Assembly (NCBI GenBank): GCA_937911045.1
Contig: CALEPX010000087.1
Location: 9,435-73,434, forward strand
DNA length: 64,000 nt
Direction: 5' to 3'
DNA from: an uncultured Fretibacterium sp.
Lineage (GTDB): Bacteria; Synergistota; Synergistia; Synergistales; Aminobacteriaceae
The notes beneath the pieces were generated by a model, which worked only from the letters and a program-made list of their open reading frames with translations, made no database searches and was not told the DNA's origin. The position numbers and the translations under genes were made by a program. The first letter of the stretch is position 1. Each line of letters begins with the position of its first letter. Shown in pieces: positions 37,974 through 46,986 of this stretch.

Positions 37974-39695
37974 CTAATCCGTCCAGCCCTTTGCCTTTTC
38001 GATAGCTTTCTTCCAGCCGTCGTAATTCTTCTCGCGTTCCTGAACTGATGACTCGCACTTGAACACGCGATCGACCGCCCAATTTGCGCGAATATCGCTC
38101 TCGTCCTTCCAGAATCCGACAGCAAGTCCGGCAGCATATGACGCTCCAAGAGCCGTTGTCTCATTCACGACCGGTCTGACAACTTCCGTGCCGAGAATAT
38201 CCGCCTGAAGCTGCATCAGCAAATTATTCACGACCGCACCGCCATCGACTTTCAGAGCCGTTAATTTCTTGCCGGAATCTTTTTCCATTGCTTCGATAAC
38301 GTCGCGTGTCTGGTAGCAAAGACTCTCAAGAGTTGCCCTGATAAAATGCTCTTTCCTGACATAGCGTGTTAAGCCAACGATTGCGCCTCTCGCAGTCATG
38401 TCCCAGTAAGGCGCGAATAATCCGGAGAATGCCGGCACGAAATATATTCCTGCTGAATCCTTGACTTTGCCCGCGAAATATTCAGTCACAGGAGCGTCGT
38501 CAACAAGTTTCAGATTATCACGCAGCCACTGAATCGCAGCACCAGCGATCGCTATTGAGCCTTCCAGAGCGTAATAGCATTTGCCCTCTTCGCGCGAATA
38601 AAACGCTGTTGTCAATAATCCGTTTGTTGACGGGATTGGCTTGTCACCGATATTCATGAGCATGAAGCAGCCGGTTCCGTAAGTGTTTTTCGCTTCACCC
38701 TCACTCAAGCAAGCCTGTCCGAATAACGCGGCCTGCTGATCTCCCAAGTCTCCAGCGACAGGAATTTCGCCGCCGAACGGACCGGATTTCACAGTATTGC
38801 CGTAAACAAAACTTGAGGGCTTAATCTCAGGCAGCATTGACTCCGGAATCTTCAGGAAATCGAGCATCTCTTTGTCCCATTTGAGCGTCTCGATATTCAT
38901 GAGCAGCGTTCTCGAAGCGTTTGAAACGTCCGTAACATGAACGCCGCCATTAACTCCGCCGGTTAAATTCCAGATCAGCCAAGTATCAGTGTTGCCGAAT
39001 AATAACTCGCCACGTTCAGCTTTTTCGCGCGCGCCGGGTACATTGTCGAGAATCCAGCGAATTTTCGTGCCTGAGAAATACGGGTTGATTAATAATCCGG
39101 TGATTTTCTTGACTTTGCCTTCGCCTTTTTGATTCTGTTCCCAGCCCGGGGTTTTGAGCCATTCAGTGCAGAAATCCTGAGTTCTCGTGCATTGCCAGAC
39201 TATAGCGTTATAAATCGGTTTGCCAGTAGCTTTTTCCCAAACAACTGTAGTCTCACGCTGATTCGTAATTCCTACAGCAGCAATTTCATCAGCAGTTGCG
39301 CCGGTTTTTTCGAGTACGCCGCGGATTACGTCCTGAGTTCGTGACCAGATTTCCATCGCGTTATGCTCGACCCAGCCCGGGTTCGGGAAAATCTGCTCAT
39401 GTTCCATTTGATGCGACGCGACCGGTCTGCCATCTTTCGCGAATAACATGCAGCGAGTACTTGTCGTTCCCTGATCAATAGCAGCTACGTATTTTTTCCC
39501 TGACATATCATACATAGTCGAAAATGAAGCCTCCTTTGTATTTGCAATTTCTGCTTGTGAGTTAATTTCAGGTGTTGATGTGTTCGTGTTTGATTCGCTT
39601 GATATTTTTGTCACGTCAGAACCAGAACCAGTTCCAGTTCCAGATTCAGATTCTGGCGCAACGGTTTTCTTGCCTGAAAATAATTTGAAAAACAT
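37974..39695 (-). CDS. glpK: Glycerol kinase with an unusual N-terminal extension
   Basis: Phosphorylates glycerol to sn-glycerol-3-phosphate. The FGGY kinase core is complete: AAIDQGTTSTR near residue 70, the HNAMEIW and YGTGCFMLMN blocks, and LKVDGGAVVNN with the ADP site. The core begins at about residue 64 (MSGKKYVAAID). Before it lie about 60 residues of Ser/Thr/Glu/Gly-rich low complexity, MFFKLFSGKK being the start. Two starts are possible: ATG 39695 with GGAG nine bases upstream, and ATG 39515 with AGGAGG at 39530-39535. Fifty bases separate it from glpF. Confidence 0.95.
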   Translation of the reverse strand: MFFKLFSGKKTVAPESESGTGTGSGSDVTKISSESNTNTSTPEINSQAEIANTKEASFSTMYDMSGKKYVAAIDQGTTSTRCMLFAKDGRPVASHQMEHEQIFPNPGWVEHNAMEIWSRTQDVIRGVLEKTGATADEIAAVGITNQRETTVVWEKATGKPIYNAIVWQCTRTQDFCTEWLKTPGWEQNQKGEGKVKKITGLLINPYFSGTKIRWILDNVPGAREKAERGELLFGNTDTWLIWNLTGGVNGGVHVTDVSNASRTLLMNIETLKWDKEMLDFLKIPESMLPEIKPSSFVYGNTVKSGPFGGEIPVAGDLGDQQAALFGQACLSEGEAKNTYGTGCFMLMNIGDKPIPSTNGLLTTAFYSREEGKCYYALEGSIAIAGAAIQWLRDNLKLVDDAPVTEYFAGKVKDSAGIYFVPAFSGLFAPYWDMTARGAIVGLTRYVRKEHFIRATLESLCYQTRDVIEAMEKDSGKKLTALKVDGGAVVNNLLMQLQADILGTEVVRPVVNETTALGASYAAGLAVGFWKDESDIRANWAVDRVFKCESSVQEREKNYDGWKKAIEKAKGWTD

Positions 39696-39745
39696 GTTTC
39701 ATTTCTCCAGTTAAAAATTCTAATTCCGCGAGGGGCGTTAATTTG

Positions 39746-40474
39746 CTACATGATTCCTACAGCGTGACAGAATACGTAAGCCACAACTGCTCCGACCAAC
39801 GGACCAATTACAGGTACCCACGAATAACCCCAATCTGAGTCGCGTTTCCCCGGAATAGGCAGAACGAAATGCGCGATTCTTGGGCTTAAATCTCTGGCTG
39901 GATTCAATGCGTAACCTGTCGGACCGCCAAGAGCTGCTCCAAGTCCGTAGATAATTCCTACGACAAAGAACGTGCCAAGTCCAGGAGTTGTCAAGCCAAC
40001 GCCTTTCGAGAACACGCACATGATCAACGTAACCAGGAAGAACGTGGCAATAGCTTCAGTTATGAAATTGCACGGAAGATTTCTGTTGCCAGGAGCTGTG
40101 CAGAATACGCCGAGCTGAGAATCAGGATCTGAACCCTTCCAGTGATTGAGATATGCCAGCCACACAACTACGCCACCGCAAAATCCACCGACCATCTGCG
40201 CAATGATAACTCCGAAAGCCTCGCCCCATGATCCGTAAACACCCGCAAGTGTCTTCGCAACTGTCACAACCGGATTCAAATCAGCCTGTGTAGAACCAAG
40301 AGCGTTCGCAGCAAATACGCCTAAACCGACTGCCCATGCCCAGCCCCAACAAATATGAACCCAATTAGAACCGTTCGCTTTTGAATCTTTAAGAACGAGA
40401 TTCGCAACGTTACCATCACCGAAAACTACGAGAACTAATGTCCCAAAAAATTCACCTAATACAGGTCCTGTCAT
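39746..40474 (-). CDS. glpF: Glycerol uptake facilitator (aquaglyceroporin)
   Basis: A six-span MIP-family channel for glycerol entry. The second half-helix motif is NPARD, whose Asp/Arg pattern marks glycerol facilitators. The first NPA motif is altered to NPV (ADLNPVVTVAK, near residue 66). Length of 242 residues is slightly short of the usual 260-280. It is the first gene of the glp operon and starts at ATG 40474 behind GAGAGGAG. Direct coupling with glpK downstream traps glycerol as phosphate. Confidence 0.93.
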   Translation of the reverse strand: MTGPVLGEFFGTLVLVVFGDGNVANLVLKDSKANGSNWVHICWGWAWAVGLGVFAANALGSTQADLNPVVTVAKTLAGVYGSWGEAFGVIIAQMVGGFCGGVVVWLAYLNHWKGSDPDSQLGVFCTAPGNRNLPCNFITEAIATFFLVTLIMCVFSKGVGLTTPGLGTFFVVGIIYGLGAALGGPTGYALNPARDLSPRIAHFVLPIPGKRDSDWGYSWVPVIGPLVGAVVAYVFCHAVGIM

Positions 40475-40638
40475 AATCTAAAGATCTCCTCTCAGATTTA
40501 TAATATTAACTTGCGAAAATCACGGCCGGCAAAAATCCCAAACCAGACAGATCCCCCTCGCGAAAAATTTCACATAATCTGCCGTTACTCAGCTCGGAAA
40601 ATTTGACAAGCACGCTGATAATCCCACCTGAGAAAATT

Positions 40639-40953
40639 TTAATTCATGAGCTTTTCCCGTGTATCAGAATTTTTGCGGTTTATTGCTTTCGTGAAAACAT
40701 GATTATCATGATTATTATTCTTCGCGACATTCTTCAAGCACAGCCAGCCTTGCCAAATTCCAAACGCAGCCACAATTATCATCGCAGCAATAGATATTAA
40801 CTTTCCCCAGGCGTTACGAAGCAAATAATTCATCAGCCACACACTCAAAAATCCGTAACCAGCGACAACGATCCCAGCAGAAATTACTCGTCCTGCAAAT
40901 ATCGCGTCCTTCAGATTAAATTTGCTAAATTTGCTAAAATTGCGCATTTTCAT
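40639..40953 (-). CDS. Small two-span membrane protein
   Basis: A 104-residue hypothetical protein with two clear hydrophobic segments (about residues 18-40 and 53-75), then a basic, Asn-rich tail. The layout resembles AtpZ/AtpI-type small membrane proteins, but I see no diagnostic motif. Start: ATG 40953 with GGAAG upstream, in preference to a TTG five codons earlier. It lies 20 bases after rsmG and may be the last gene of the lysA-rsmG unit. The 164 bases from here to glpF hold short inverted repeats but nothing I can name. Confidence 0.55.
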   Translation of the reverse strand: MKMRNFSKFSKFNLKDAIFAGRVISAGIVVAGYGFLSVWLMNYLLRNAWGKLISIAAMIIVAAFGIWQGWLCLKNVAKNNNHDNHVFTKAINRKNSDTREKLMN

Positions 40954-40972
40954 AATCATCACTTCCAAATTA

Positions 40973-41605
40973 TCACTCCCAAAATTTTTTCGAACTTGCC
41001 AGACCAGCTCTTCTCGGGAAAATTTTCGCGCACGGCATGATCTTCCGCCACGTCACGATGCACTTGTTACTTTCATAAAAATTTATCTCCGGAGCTTTCA
41101 CGCCCAATTTGTGCCAGTTATTGCCGACTTCATGAATTTCAGAATCAACTTTCTCACCTTTGAACGTCAGCAATAATCCGTGAACTTTCACCAACGGAGC
41201 TAATAATTCCGCCGTAACTCCTGCACTCGCGACTGCCTTGGCTGCGGCGAAATCAAATTCTTCCCGATGAACCTTCGCAAAATCCTCGCTTCTAGCACAA
41301 ATTATCTCAACGTTCGAAATTTCCAGTGATTCCGCAATTTCACGAATCGCGTCACATTTTTTCGCAATGCTGTCCAAGAGCGTAATCTTCAAATCCGGTC
41401 GATAAACTGCCCAGACGATCCCCGGCAAGCCTCCGCCAGTTCCAACGTCAATCGCACTTCCGGATTCCGGCAAAAACTTCAGGGAATTTTCACAATCACG
41501 AATCTGCAACTCGTAAATTTCCCGCGCTCCACGAGTTCCCGTTAATCTCGCAACTTTGCACGCGTCAAGTAATTCAGCGTACTTGAACAACACGTCATTT
41601 ATCAT
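40973..41605 (-). CDS. rsmG: 16S rRNA (guanine527-N7)-methyltransferase
   Basis: RsmG/GidB methylates G527 of 16S rRNA with S-adenosylmethionine. The SAM-binding motif AIDVGTGGGLPGIVWA is near residue 51 and the LLDSIAKKCDAIREI block follows. Length 210 residues, typical. The ATG overlaps the lysA stop codon by four bases, so the two are co-translated. There is no functional link to lysine synthesis that I know of. Confidence 0.95.
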   Translation of the reverse strand: MINDVLFKYAELLDACKVARLTGTRGAREIYELQIRDCENSLKFLPESGSAIDVGTGGGLPGIVWAVYRPDLKITLLDSIAKKCDAIREIAESLEISNVEIICARSEDFAKVHREEFDFAAAKAVASAGVTAELLAPLVKVHGLLLTFKGEKVDSEIHEVGNNWHKLGVKAPEINFYESNKCIVTWRKIMPCAKIFPRRAGLASSKKFWE

Positions 41606-42891
41606 AAATCGCAGCTCAACAAGTCCTCAAGATTCTGACGACGCACGACTAATTTCGCATCGCCGTTTTTCACGAACACAACTGCAGGTCTCATTAACCT
41701 GTTATAATTGCTCGCCATGCTGAACGTGTAAGCTCCGGAATTATACAGCGCGATTAAATCCCCGCGTTTGACTTTGGGCAGCTTCACGTTATCGATCAAA
41801 ATATCTCCGGATTCGCAGCACTTGCCTACAATCGAAACTTTCGCGTTATTTTCCGGCACGTAAATTTCCCCGTAAGGATTCTCAATCGCAACAGCTTCGT
41901 ATTCTGCGTTATACAGCGCGTATCTGGGATTATCAGCCATTCCGCCATCAACAGCTATGTACGTGACTTCGGGTAATTCTTTCACAACTTCAACTCTGTA
42001 AATCGTTATCCCGGCTTCAGAAACAAACCAGCGTCCCGGTTCGATAATTGCTTTTGGTCTGGTGAGATTTCGTGACTTGCATTCGGATTCCAGAAGCTGC
42101 ATCATCGGGTCAGTGAATTTCTCGACCGGAACATGCGGCAATTTCGGATTTATCACAGCTCCGAATCCGCCTCCAAGATTCAATTCGCGAACGTCAAGAG
42201 CAAATTCCCGTTTCAAAATCGCGATTAATTCCACGATTCGCTTCAGGCTCATCAAGTGATCTTCAGGATCAAACAGCTGCGAGCCAACATGAAAATGCAA
42301 ACCCATCAAGTCAATATTCGCGTTCGAAATCGCTTTCTGAACAACTCTGCGCAACATGCCATGCGCCGCGTCAAGTTCCAGCGGGAAGCCGAATTTGCTG
42401 TCAGTCGAACCCGTCGCAATATAACTATGCGTGTGAGCGTCAACCCCCGGAGCAATCCGCAGTAATATTCTCGCATTCTTGTGCAATTTTCCGGCAATAT
42501 TCGCGATTAAATCCAGTTCATCTTCTGAGTCCACGATTATTCGCCCGATTCCAAGATCCAACACCTGAAATATTTCCTCGGAACTTTTCGCGTTACCGTG
42601 AAATTCGATTCGTTCAGCAGGAAATCCTACGCTAAGAGCCGTGTGCATTTCACCGAGTGAGATCGCGTCAATTCCCAAACCTTCGTCTTTAATTACGCGC
42701 GAGACTGCCTTCGTCGAAAAAGCTTTACTCGCATAACAAGCCGCGACATTATCCCAACGCGCCAGAAATTTTTCGCGAATCTCAGCACAACGCGCACGAA
42801 TAATCGCCTCGTCATAAACATACAACGGTGTCCCGAATTTTTCCGCGAGTTCTTTGCAGTCAACGCCGCCCCATGCAAAATTTGTGTTCAA
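41602..42891 (-). CDS. lysA: Diaminopimelate decarboxylase
   Basis: PLP enzyme making L-lysine from meso-diaminopimelate, also setting the pool for peptidoglycan. The PLP lysine is in CYASKAFSTKAV near residue 49, with HFHVGSQ, EPGRWFVSEAG and the intersubunit CCESGD motif. The start is TTG 42891: AAGGAG lies ten bases upstream, and the longer ORF would give an atypical N-terminus. About 429 residues. It is divergent from the PAS-dynamin gene, whose start lies 47 bases away. Confidence 0.95.
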   Translation of the reverse strand: MNTNFAWGGVDCKELAEKFGTPLYVYDEAIIRARCAEIREKFLARWDNVAACYASKAFSTKAVSRVIKDEGLGIDAISLGEMHTALSVGFPAERIEFHGNAKSSEEIFQVLDLGIGRIIVDSEDELDLIANIAGKLHKNARILLRIAPGVDAHTHSYIATGSTDSKFGFPLELDAAHGMLRRVVQKAISNANIDLMGLHFHVGSQLFDPEDHLMSLKRIVELIAILKREFALDVRELNLGGGFGAVINPKLPHVPVEKFTDPMMQLLESECKSRNLTRPKAIIEPGRWFVSEAGITIYRVEVVKELPEVTYIAVDGGMADNPRYALYNAEYEAVAIENPYGEIYVPENNAKVSIVGKCCESGDILIDNVKLPKVKRGDLIALYNSGAYTFSMASNYNRLMRPAVVFVKNGDAKLVVRRQNLEDLLSCDL

Positions 42892-42925
42892 AATTACAAC
42901 GCTCCTTAAAATATAAATCACATGC

Positions 42926-42931
42926 TATTAT
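42926..42931 (+). promoter_or_regulatory. -10 element immediately upstream of a probable leaderless start
   Basis: TATTAT at 42926-42931 lies seven bases before the ATG at 42939, with no ribosome-binding site between. A transcript starting at the ATG would be leaderless. No strong -35 is seen. Confidence 0.35.
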
Positions 42932-42938
42932 TATATAC

Positions 42939-44939
42939 ATGCTTAACGATAACGAATTATTTTTCAAGATTTCTCTGCCCTCACTTGAGATAAATTTCTC
43001 AGAACAGCTCCTGCGCGCTATGAAATTCGATCGCAATTCATGCCCCAAAACTCTCGAACAATATCTGGAACTTTGGCATCCTCAAGACGTTGCGAAAATT
43101 ATCGAGTTCCAGAATTTTGTGAGTGCGAATCATGATACGAATTTCCTGAACCTGACGCGAAAATTATATTGCGGCGATGGAATTTACCGGACATTTCACG
43201 TGAACGCATTCAAGAATCGCGATCTATACGGCAAAGTTGCTGAGATAATTTGCCGGGAATTTTCTGAGATGCAAATCTGGCTGCAAAATTCATCCGACGG
43301 CGACAGACTAATCCTGAAGCGCGAAAATCTGCCCGAAAGAACTCTCGAAGCAATTTCTATTCAGGGCGTGAAATTTCTAAAGGACATCAGCGAAATTCTC
43401 GATCTTGAACAGGAAAATTGCAGATTAAGGCGCGAACTTCAGAAACGCATATTCAGTGCGAAAGTCTCTGCGATATTCGGCGAGTGGGAGCGTGATGTAA
43501 AAATCGGGATCGTTGGCTTGACTTGCAGCGGGAAAAGTTCGTTCGTGAATGCGATTTTGGGTGAGAGAATCATTCCTGAACACGCTGACATTCAAACTCA
43601 AACGGCGATATTCTGCAGGAACGGCGATCATCGTGAGGCGAAAATTTTTCACAAAGATACGCAATTCGAGACAGTTCGTGACTCAGATTTGACGGCTGAT
43701 TACCTGCGAAAGATCTCGTCCTCGTTATTTGCGCCTGGGAATATTCCGGAAAATTTCAGAATCGAGCTGACGATTCCGGGCGCGTTAATTCCTGAGAACG
43801 TGTCAATCATTGATACACCGGCGTTCGTACCGTTCGAGCAAAATTTACGCCGCAGAACTTCCAAGAGCAAGAAAATTTTTCAGGCGAACGATTTGCTGCG
43901 AAAATTGCTGCCGAAACTTGACGCGATAATATACATTCTGCCGCTTCGATTTGGCTTGCAATCCTGGGATTTCGAATTTCTCCGCGAACTTGAAAATCTC
44001 AACAAGCGAATCATATTCCTGTTATCATTCAGCGATCTTGAATCACACGACTTCGAAGCAGGAAACGTCACTGCGACTTCACGCGAGAAAATCATATACT
44101 CAGTCGAAAAATTCCGCACGCAACTCAGAAATTATTTCCCGGATTCCGAATCCGAATCTGACGTGCTGCCCGTGTCATCGAAATTTGCTCTCGAAAGATT
44201 CTACGACAGACAATCGCTCGACTGGAAAAAATCCAATCTCGATTCCGTTCTGAACTTGCTGACGAATAATTCCGGCTCAATCAGCTGCGAATTTCCCGAG
44301 GACACCGCGATATTAAAAGAATCCGAATCGCAAAACATACTCTCATCACTGATTAACTCAATGCGCGAACTGGATTTTCGTAACGAATTTTTCGGGCTGA
44401 AATCCTTCAAGACGAACAGCAAACTCGTGTTATTATCTCCGGATCGTGACGAGAGCCTGAGATTATTCGCGAAACTCGCACACAACAGCAAATTTGCACG
44501 ACCTCCCGAAGGTTATGTCAGCGCGTGTGAATGGCTGTATTCCGGATCAATTATGCCATTGCCGTGCGTAAAACTGCCCGATACAGGAATGAACGACGAT
44601 ATTTTGATCGCGCCGTCCGACGAATTTTTGCCTGAGAATATTTTCTGGGAGAATTTGTTCAGACAGCGAGTTCCGGTTATAAGCGTGAATCTATTGCGCT
44701 ATGATTTCGGATTTCAGGATTTGATGAACGCGCCGTATTTCCAGGCAATTAAGAATTTCAGATTCGTGATAATTTTCGGGAACGGGATTTATTTCGAGAA
44801 CGAGAGCCGCAACTCGAATCGTGATTTCAAACGCGATATTATAAAAAACATCGAACTGTTCTCAAGGCGAAATTCCCTGAAAAAGTCCGATATTTTCGTG
44901 TACGAAGATTACGATATTATTCTCTGCCGAAGTGTCTAG
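42939..44939 (+). CDS. PAS-like domain fused to a dynamin-type GTPase
   Basis: A 666-residue cytoplasmic protein. Residues about 28-108 read as a PAS_3-type domain (LWHPQDVAKI, then RKLYCGDGIYRTFHVNAF and GKVAEII). A short coiled coil (150-175) leads to a dynamin-family GTPase: P-loop GLTCSGKS at 193-200, QTQTA as switch I near 219, DTPA at 292-295 as switch II, and a hydrophobic strand ending LLSFSD near the G4 position. Residues 480-650 may form a second, decayed nucleotide-binding fold (SKLVLLSPDRDE). No membrane-insertion segment is obvious. The ATG has no ribosome-binding site. It overlaps mutL convergently by 23 bases. Role unknown; GTP-dependent membrane remodelling gated by a signal is one guess. 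Confidence 0.7.
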   Translation: MLNDNELFFKISLPSLEINFSEQLLRAMKFDRNSCPKTLEQYLELWHPQDVAKIIEFQNFVSANHDTNFLNLTRKLYCGDGIYRTFHVNAFKNRDLYGKVAEIICREFSEMQIWLQNSSDGDRLILKRENLPERTLEAISIQGVKFLKDISEILDLEQENCRLRRELQKRIFSAKVSAIFGEWERDVKIGIVGLTCSGKSSFVNAILGERIIPEHADIQTQTAIFCRNGDHREAKIFHKDTQFETVRDSDLTADYLRKISSSLFAPGNIPENFRIELTIPGALIPENVSIIDTPAFVPFEQNLRRRTSKSKKIFQANDLLRKLLPKLDAIIYILPLRFGLQSWDFEFLRELENLNKRIIFLLSFSDLESHDFEAGNVTATSREKIIYSVEKFRTQLRNYFPDSESESDVLPVSSKFALERFYDRQSLDWKKSNLDSVLNLLTNNSGSISCEFPEDTAILKESESQNILSSLINSMRELDFRNEFFGLKSFKTNSKLVLLSPDRDESLRLFAKLAHNSKFARPPEGYVSACEWLYSGSIMPLPCVKLPDTGMNDDILIAPSDEFLPENIFWENLFRQRVPVISVNLLRYDFGFQDLMNAPYFQAIKNFRFVIIFGNGIYFENESRNSNRDFKRDIIKNIELFSRRNSLKKSDIFVYEDYDIILCRSV

Positions 44940-46986
44940 CGAAATCCCTGCGCGTAATTTTCAAGATAGTCGGTCGCCCATGAGGACACACAAACGGCTG
45001 TTCACACTTGCCCAAATTCACCCACAAGTTCACAGCTTCTTCGCGCGAAAGTCTGCTGGTTAATTTCACCGAAGCTTTACACGCAGCGGTCGCCCAAGTG
45101 CGCCACAAAATATCCTGAATATTCCCGTCGTGATAATTCTTCAGAGCGGATAGTGTCACACGCAACAGAACTTCAGGCTCGATTTTCTCAACCGAGATTG
45201 ACGGCACAGATTTCAGCGCGATTCCTTTTGTTGTGAAATCAAATTCGAATCCGGATTTTTCGAGTGCGTCCAGAAATTCAGCTGTCTCGATTGCCAAAGT
45301 CGGCGGCAAAATCACCGGAATTAACAATTTCTGAACATGCTGCGAATTTTCTGCGAGTTTGCGAATGCGTTCGTAATTTATGCGTTCGTGAGCTGCGTGA
45401 GGATCTACAAGAATCAAATCATCGTGCGCGTCAAAAATCAAATACCCGCTCGAAGTCTGCGCGAGAAAATCCACTCCCAAATCATCGGACTCAATCGCAA
45501 GTTCAAGCTCTGAATCCGAATCCGTAGCATAATCCGGACTCAGTTTGCGTGAAGAACTCGAAGCCGAAACCGCGTTACGTGCATAATCTGAATTAGAAGC
45601 CGGGTCTGTATCATGTCCATAATCCGGACTCAGTTCGCGTGAAGAACTCGAAGCCGAAGCCGAGCCTCGTGCATAATCCGGATTAGAAGCCGGGGCTGTA
45701 GCATGCCCATAATCCGGACTCAGTTCGTGTGAAAAACTCGTATCCGAATCTGAACTTCGTGCATAATCTGAATTAGAAGCCGGGTCTGTATCGTGCCCAT
45801 AATCCGGGATCAGTTCGTGTGAAAAACTCGTATCTGAAGCCGAAGCTCGTGCAAAATCTGGATTAGAAGCCGGGTCTGTATCATGCCCATAATCCGGTAT
45901 TAGTTCGCGTGAAAAACTCGTATCTGAAGCCGAAGCTCTCTTGGGAAAATGTCTCTTCGAAAAATCCCGCGAGCTTGCAAAATTTTCCCTGACCGGCGAA
46001 TCATTTTTCGTGTCAAGCAACGGCGGCGGACTTCCCAAATTCTCAGAAAGTTTCCTGATAGCTTCGAAAATTTCGTTCGGATAACGGAATCGCACTTCGG
46101 ATTTTGTCGGGTGAATGTTCACGTCAACCAATGCCGGATCAAGCGTGAAAAATAACGCCCAATTCCCGGAAATTTCCCGTGCTGCCTGAGATAACGCGCC
46201 TTTGATTACCGGATCGTTTACTGCGCGAGAATTTACGAATGACATCACATCGCTGCGAGTTTTGAGTTCGGGTCTGTGCTGAAACAATGCTCGGAGCTGC
46301 AAATTCCCCACGCGAATTTCTGAAGTCTGAATCTCTGCACCAGCTCCCCAGAGTTTTTCGAGAATTTTCTTCGTGTTACCGGAGCCGTCCGTGTCGAAAA
46401 TTTTCTTGCCGTCATGTTCGAGCGAGAACGCAACTTCCGGATTACACACAGCGTATTCTCGCAAAAACACCGCTGCACGACGTAACTCTGCCGACGCACT
46501 CTTCAAAAATTTCCGTCTGGCTGGCAAACTCGCAAATAGATTCTCAATCTGGATACGCGTGCCGGGATTGCAATTTACTTTCGCGTGTTCGATTATTTTC
46601 CCGTCCGAAGTTTTGAGCAGACCTCCCGTTTCTGAATCGCGAACTCTGCTGCGAATCTCGACATCTGCAACCGCTGCCAAACTCGCCAACGCCTCTCCTC
46701 GATAGCCAAGTGTGCTGATACTCTCAAGATCTTCAAGACTGGAAATTTTACTCGTCGCATGATACGTCAGAGCTAAAGGCAAATCGTCAAATGCTATTCC
46801 TGACGCGTCATCTTCGACTGTGATCCGCAATTTTCCACCGTCCCAAAGCCGCACACGAATATTTTTCGCACCAGCATCCAGTGAGTTCTCGACAAGTTCT
46901 TTCACAGCTGAAGCAGGACGTTCGACAACTTCACCGGCAGCAATTCTCCGCCAAATTTTCTCGGATAATTCGTGAATCTTTGGCAT
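44917..46986 (-). CDS. mutL: DNA mismatch repair protein MutL with repeat-expanded linker
   Basis: MutL links mismatch recognition to strand incision. The N-terminal GHKL ATPase is intact (ELVENSLDAGA, EDDASGI, TLGYRGEAL, TRIQIENLFASLPARRKFL). The C-terminal domain keeps an endonuclease-type motif DPHAAHERINYE (a variant of DQHA-X2-E-X4-E with Pro for Gln), ACKASVK, CPHGRP and FARHF, so it is probably a nicking MutL. Between them, residues about 349-488 are four and a partial copy of a 30-residue repeat rich in Ser, Asp and Tyr. Total 689 residues. It lies on the minus strand one base after the aminotransferase. No mutS is in the window. Confidence 0.93.
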   Translation of the reverse strand: MPKIHELSEKIWRRIAAGEVVERPASAVKELVENSLDAGAKNIRVRLWDGGKLRITVEDDASGIAFDDLPLALTYHATSKISSLEDLESISTLGYRGEALASLAAVADVEIRSRVRDSETGGLLKTSDGKIIEHAKVNCNPGTRIQIENLFASLPARRKFLKSASAELRRAAVFLREYAVCNPEVAFSLEHDGKKIFDTDGSGNTKKILEKLWGAGAEIQTSEIRVGNLQLRALFQHRPELKTRSDVMSFVNSRAVNDPVIKGALSQAAREISGNWALFFTLDPALVDVNIHPTKSEVRFRYPNEIFEAIRKLSENLGSPPPLLDTKNDSPVRENFASSRDFSKRHFPKRASASDTSFSRELIPDYGHDTDPASNPDFARASASDTSFSHELIPDYGHDTDPASNSDYARSSDSDTSFSHELSPDYGHATAPASNPDYARGSASASSSSRELSPDYGHDTDPASNSDYARNAVSASSSSRKLSPDYATDSDSELELAIESDDLGVDFLAQTSSGYLIFDAHDDLILVDPHAAHERINYERIRKLAENSQHVQKLLIPVILPPTLAIETAEFLDALEKSGFEFDFTTKGIALKSVPSISVEKIEPEVLLRVTLSALKNYHDGNIQDILWRTWATAACKASVKLTSRLSREEAVNLWVNLGKCEQPFVCPHGRPTILKITRRDFARHFGRE
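45522..45940 (-). repeat. 90-base tandem repeat array inside mutL
   Basis: Four full 90-base units (boundaries at 45581, 45671, 45761, 45851, ending 45940) and a partial fifth copy (from about 45522) encode a 30-residue unit with cores SFSHEL, PDYGHDTDPASN and DYAR. Copies differ at scattered positions. Length is a multiple of three, so copy changes keep frame. Confidence 0.92.

Noticed and set aside
45522..45940. Possible CRISPR-like array
   Set aside because: The units are contiguous 90-base coding repeats without spacers, in frame inside mutL.
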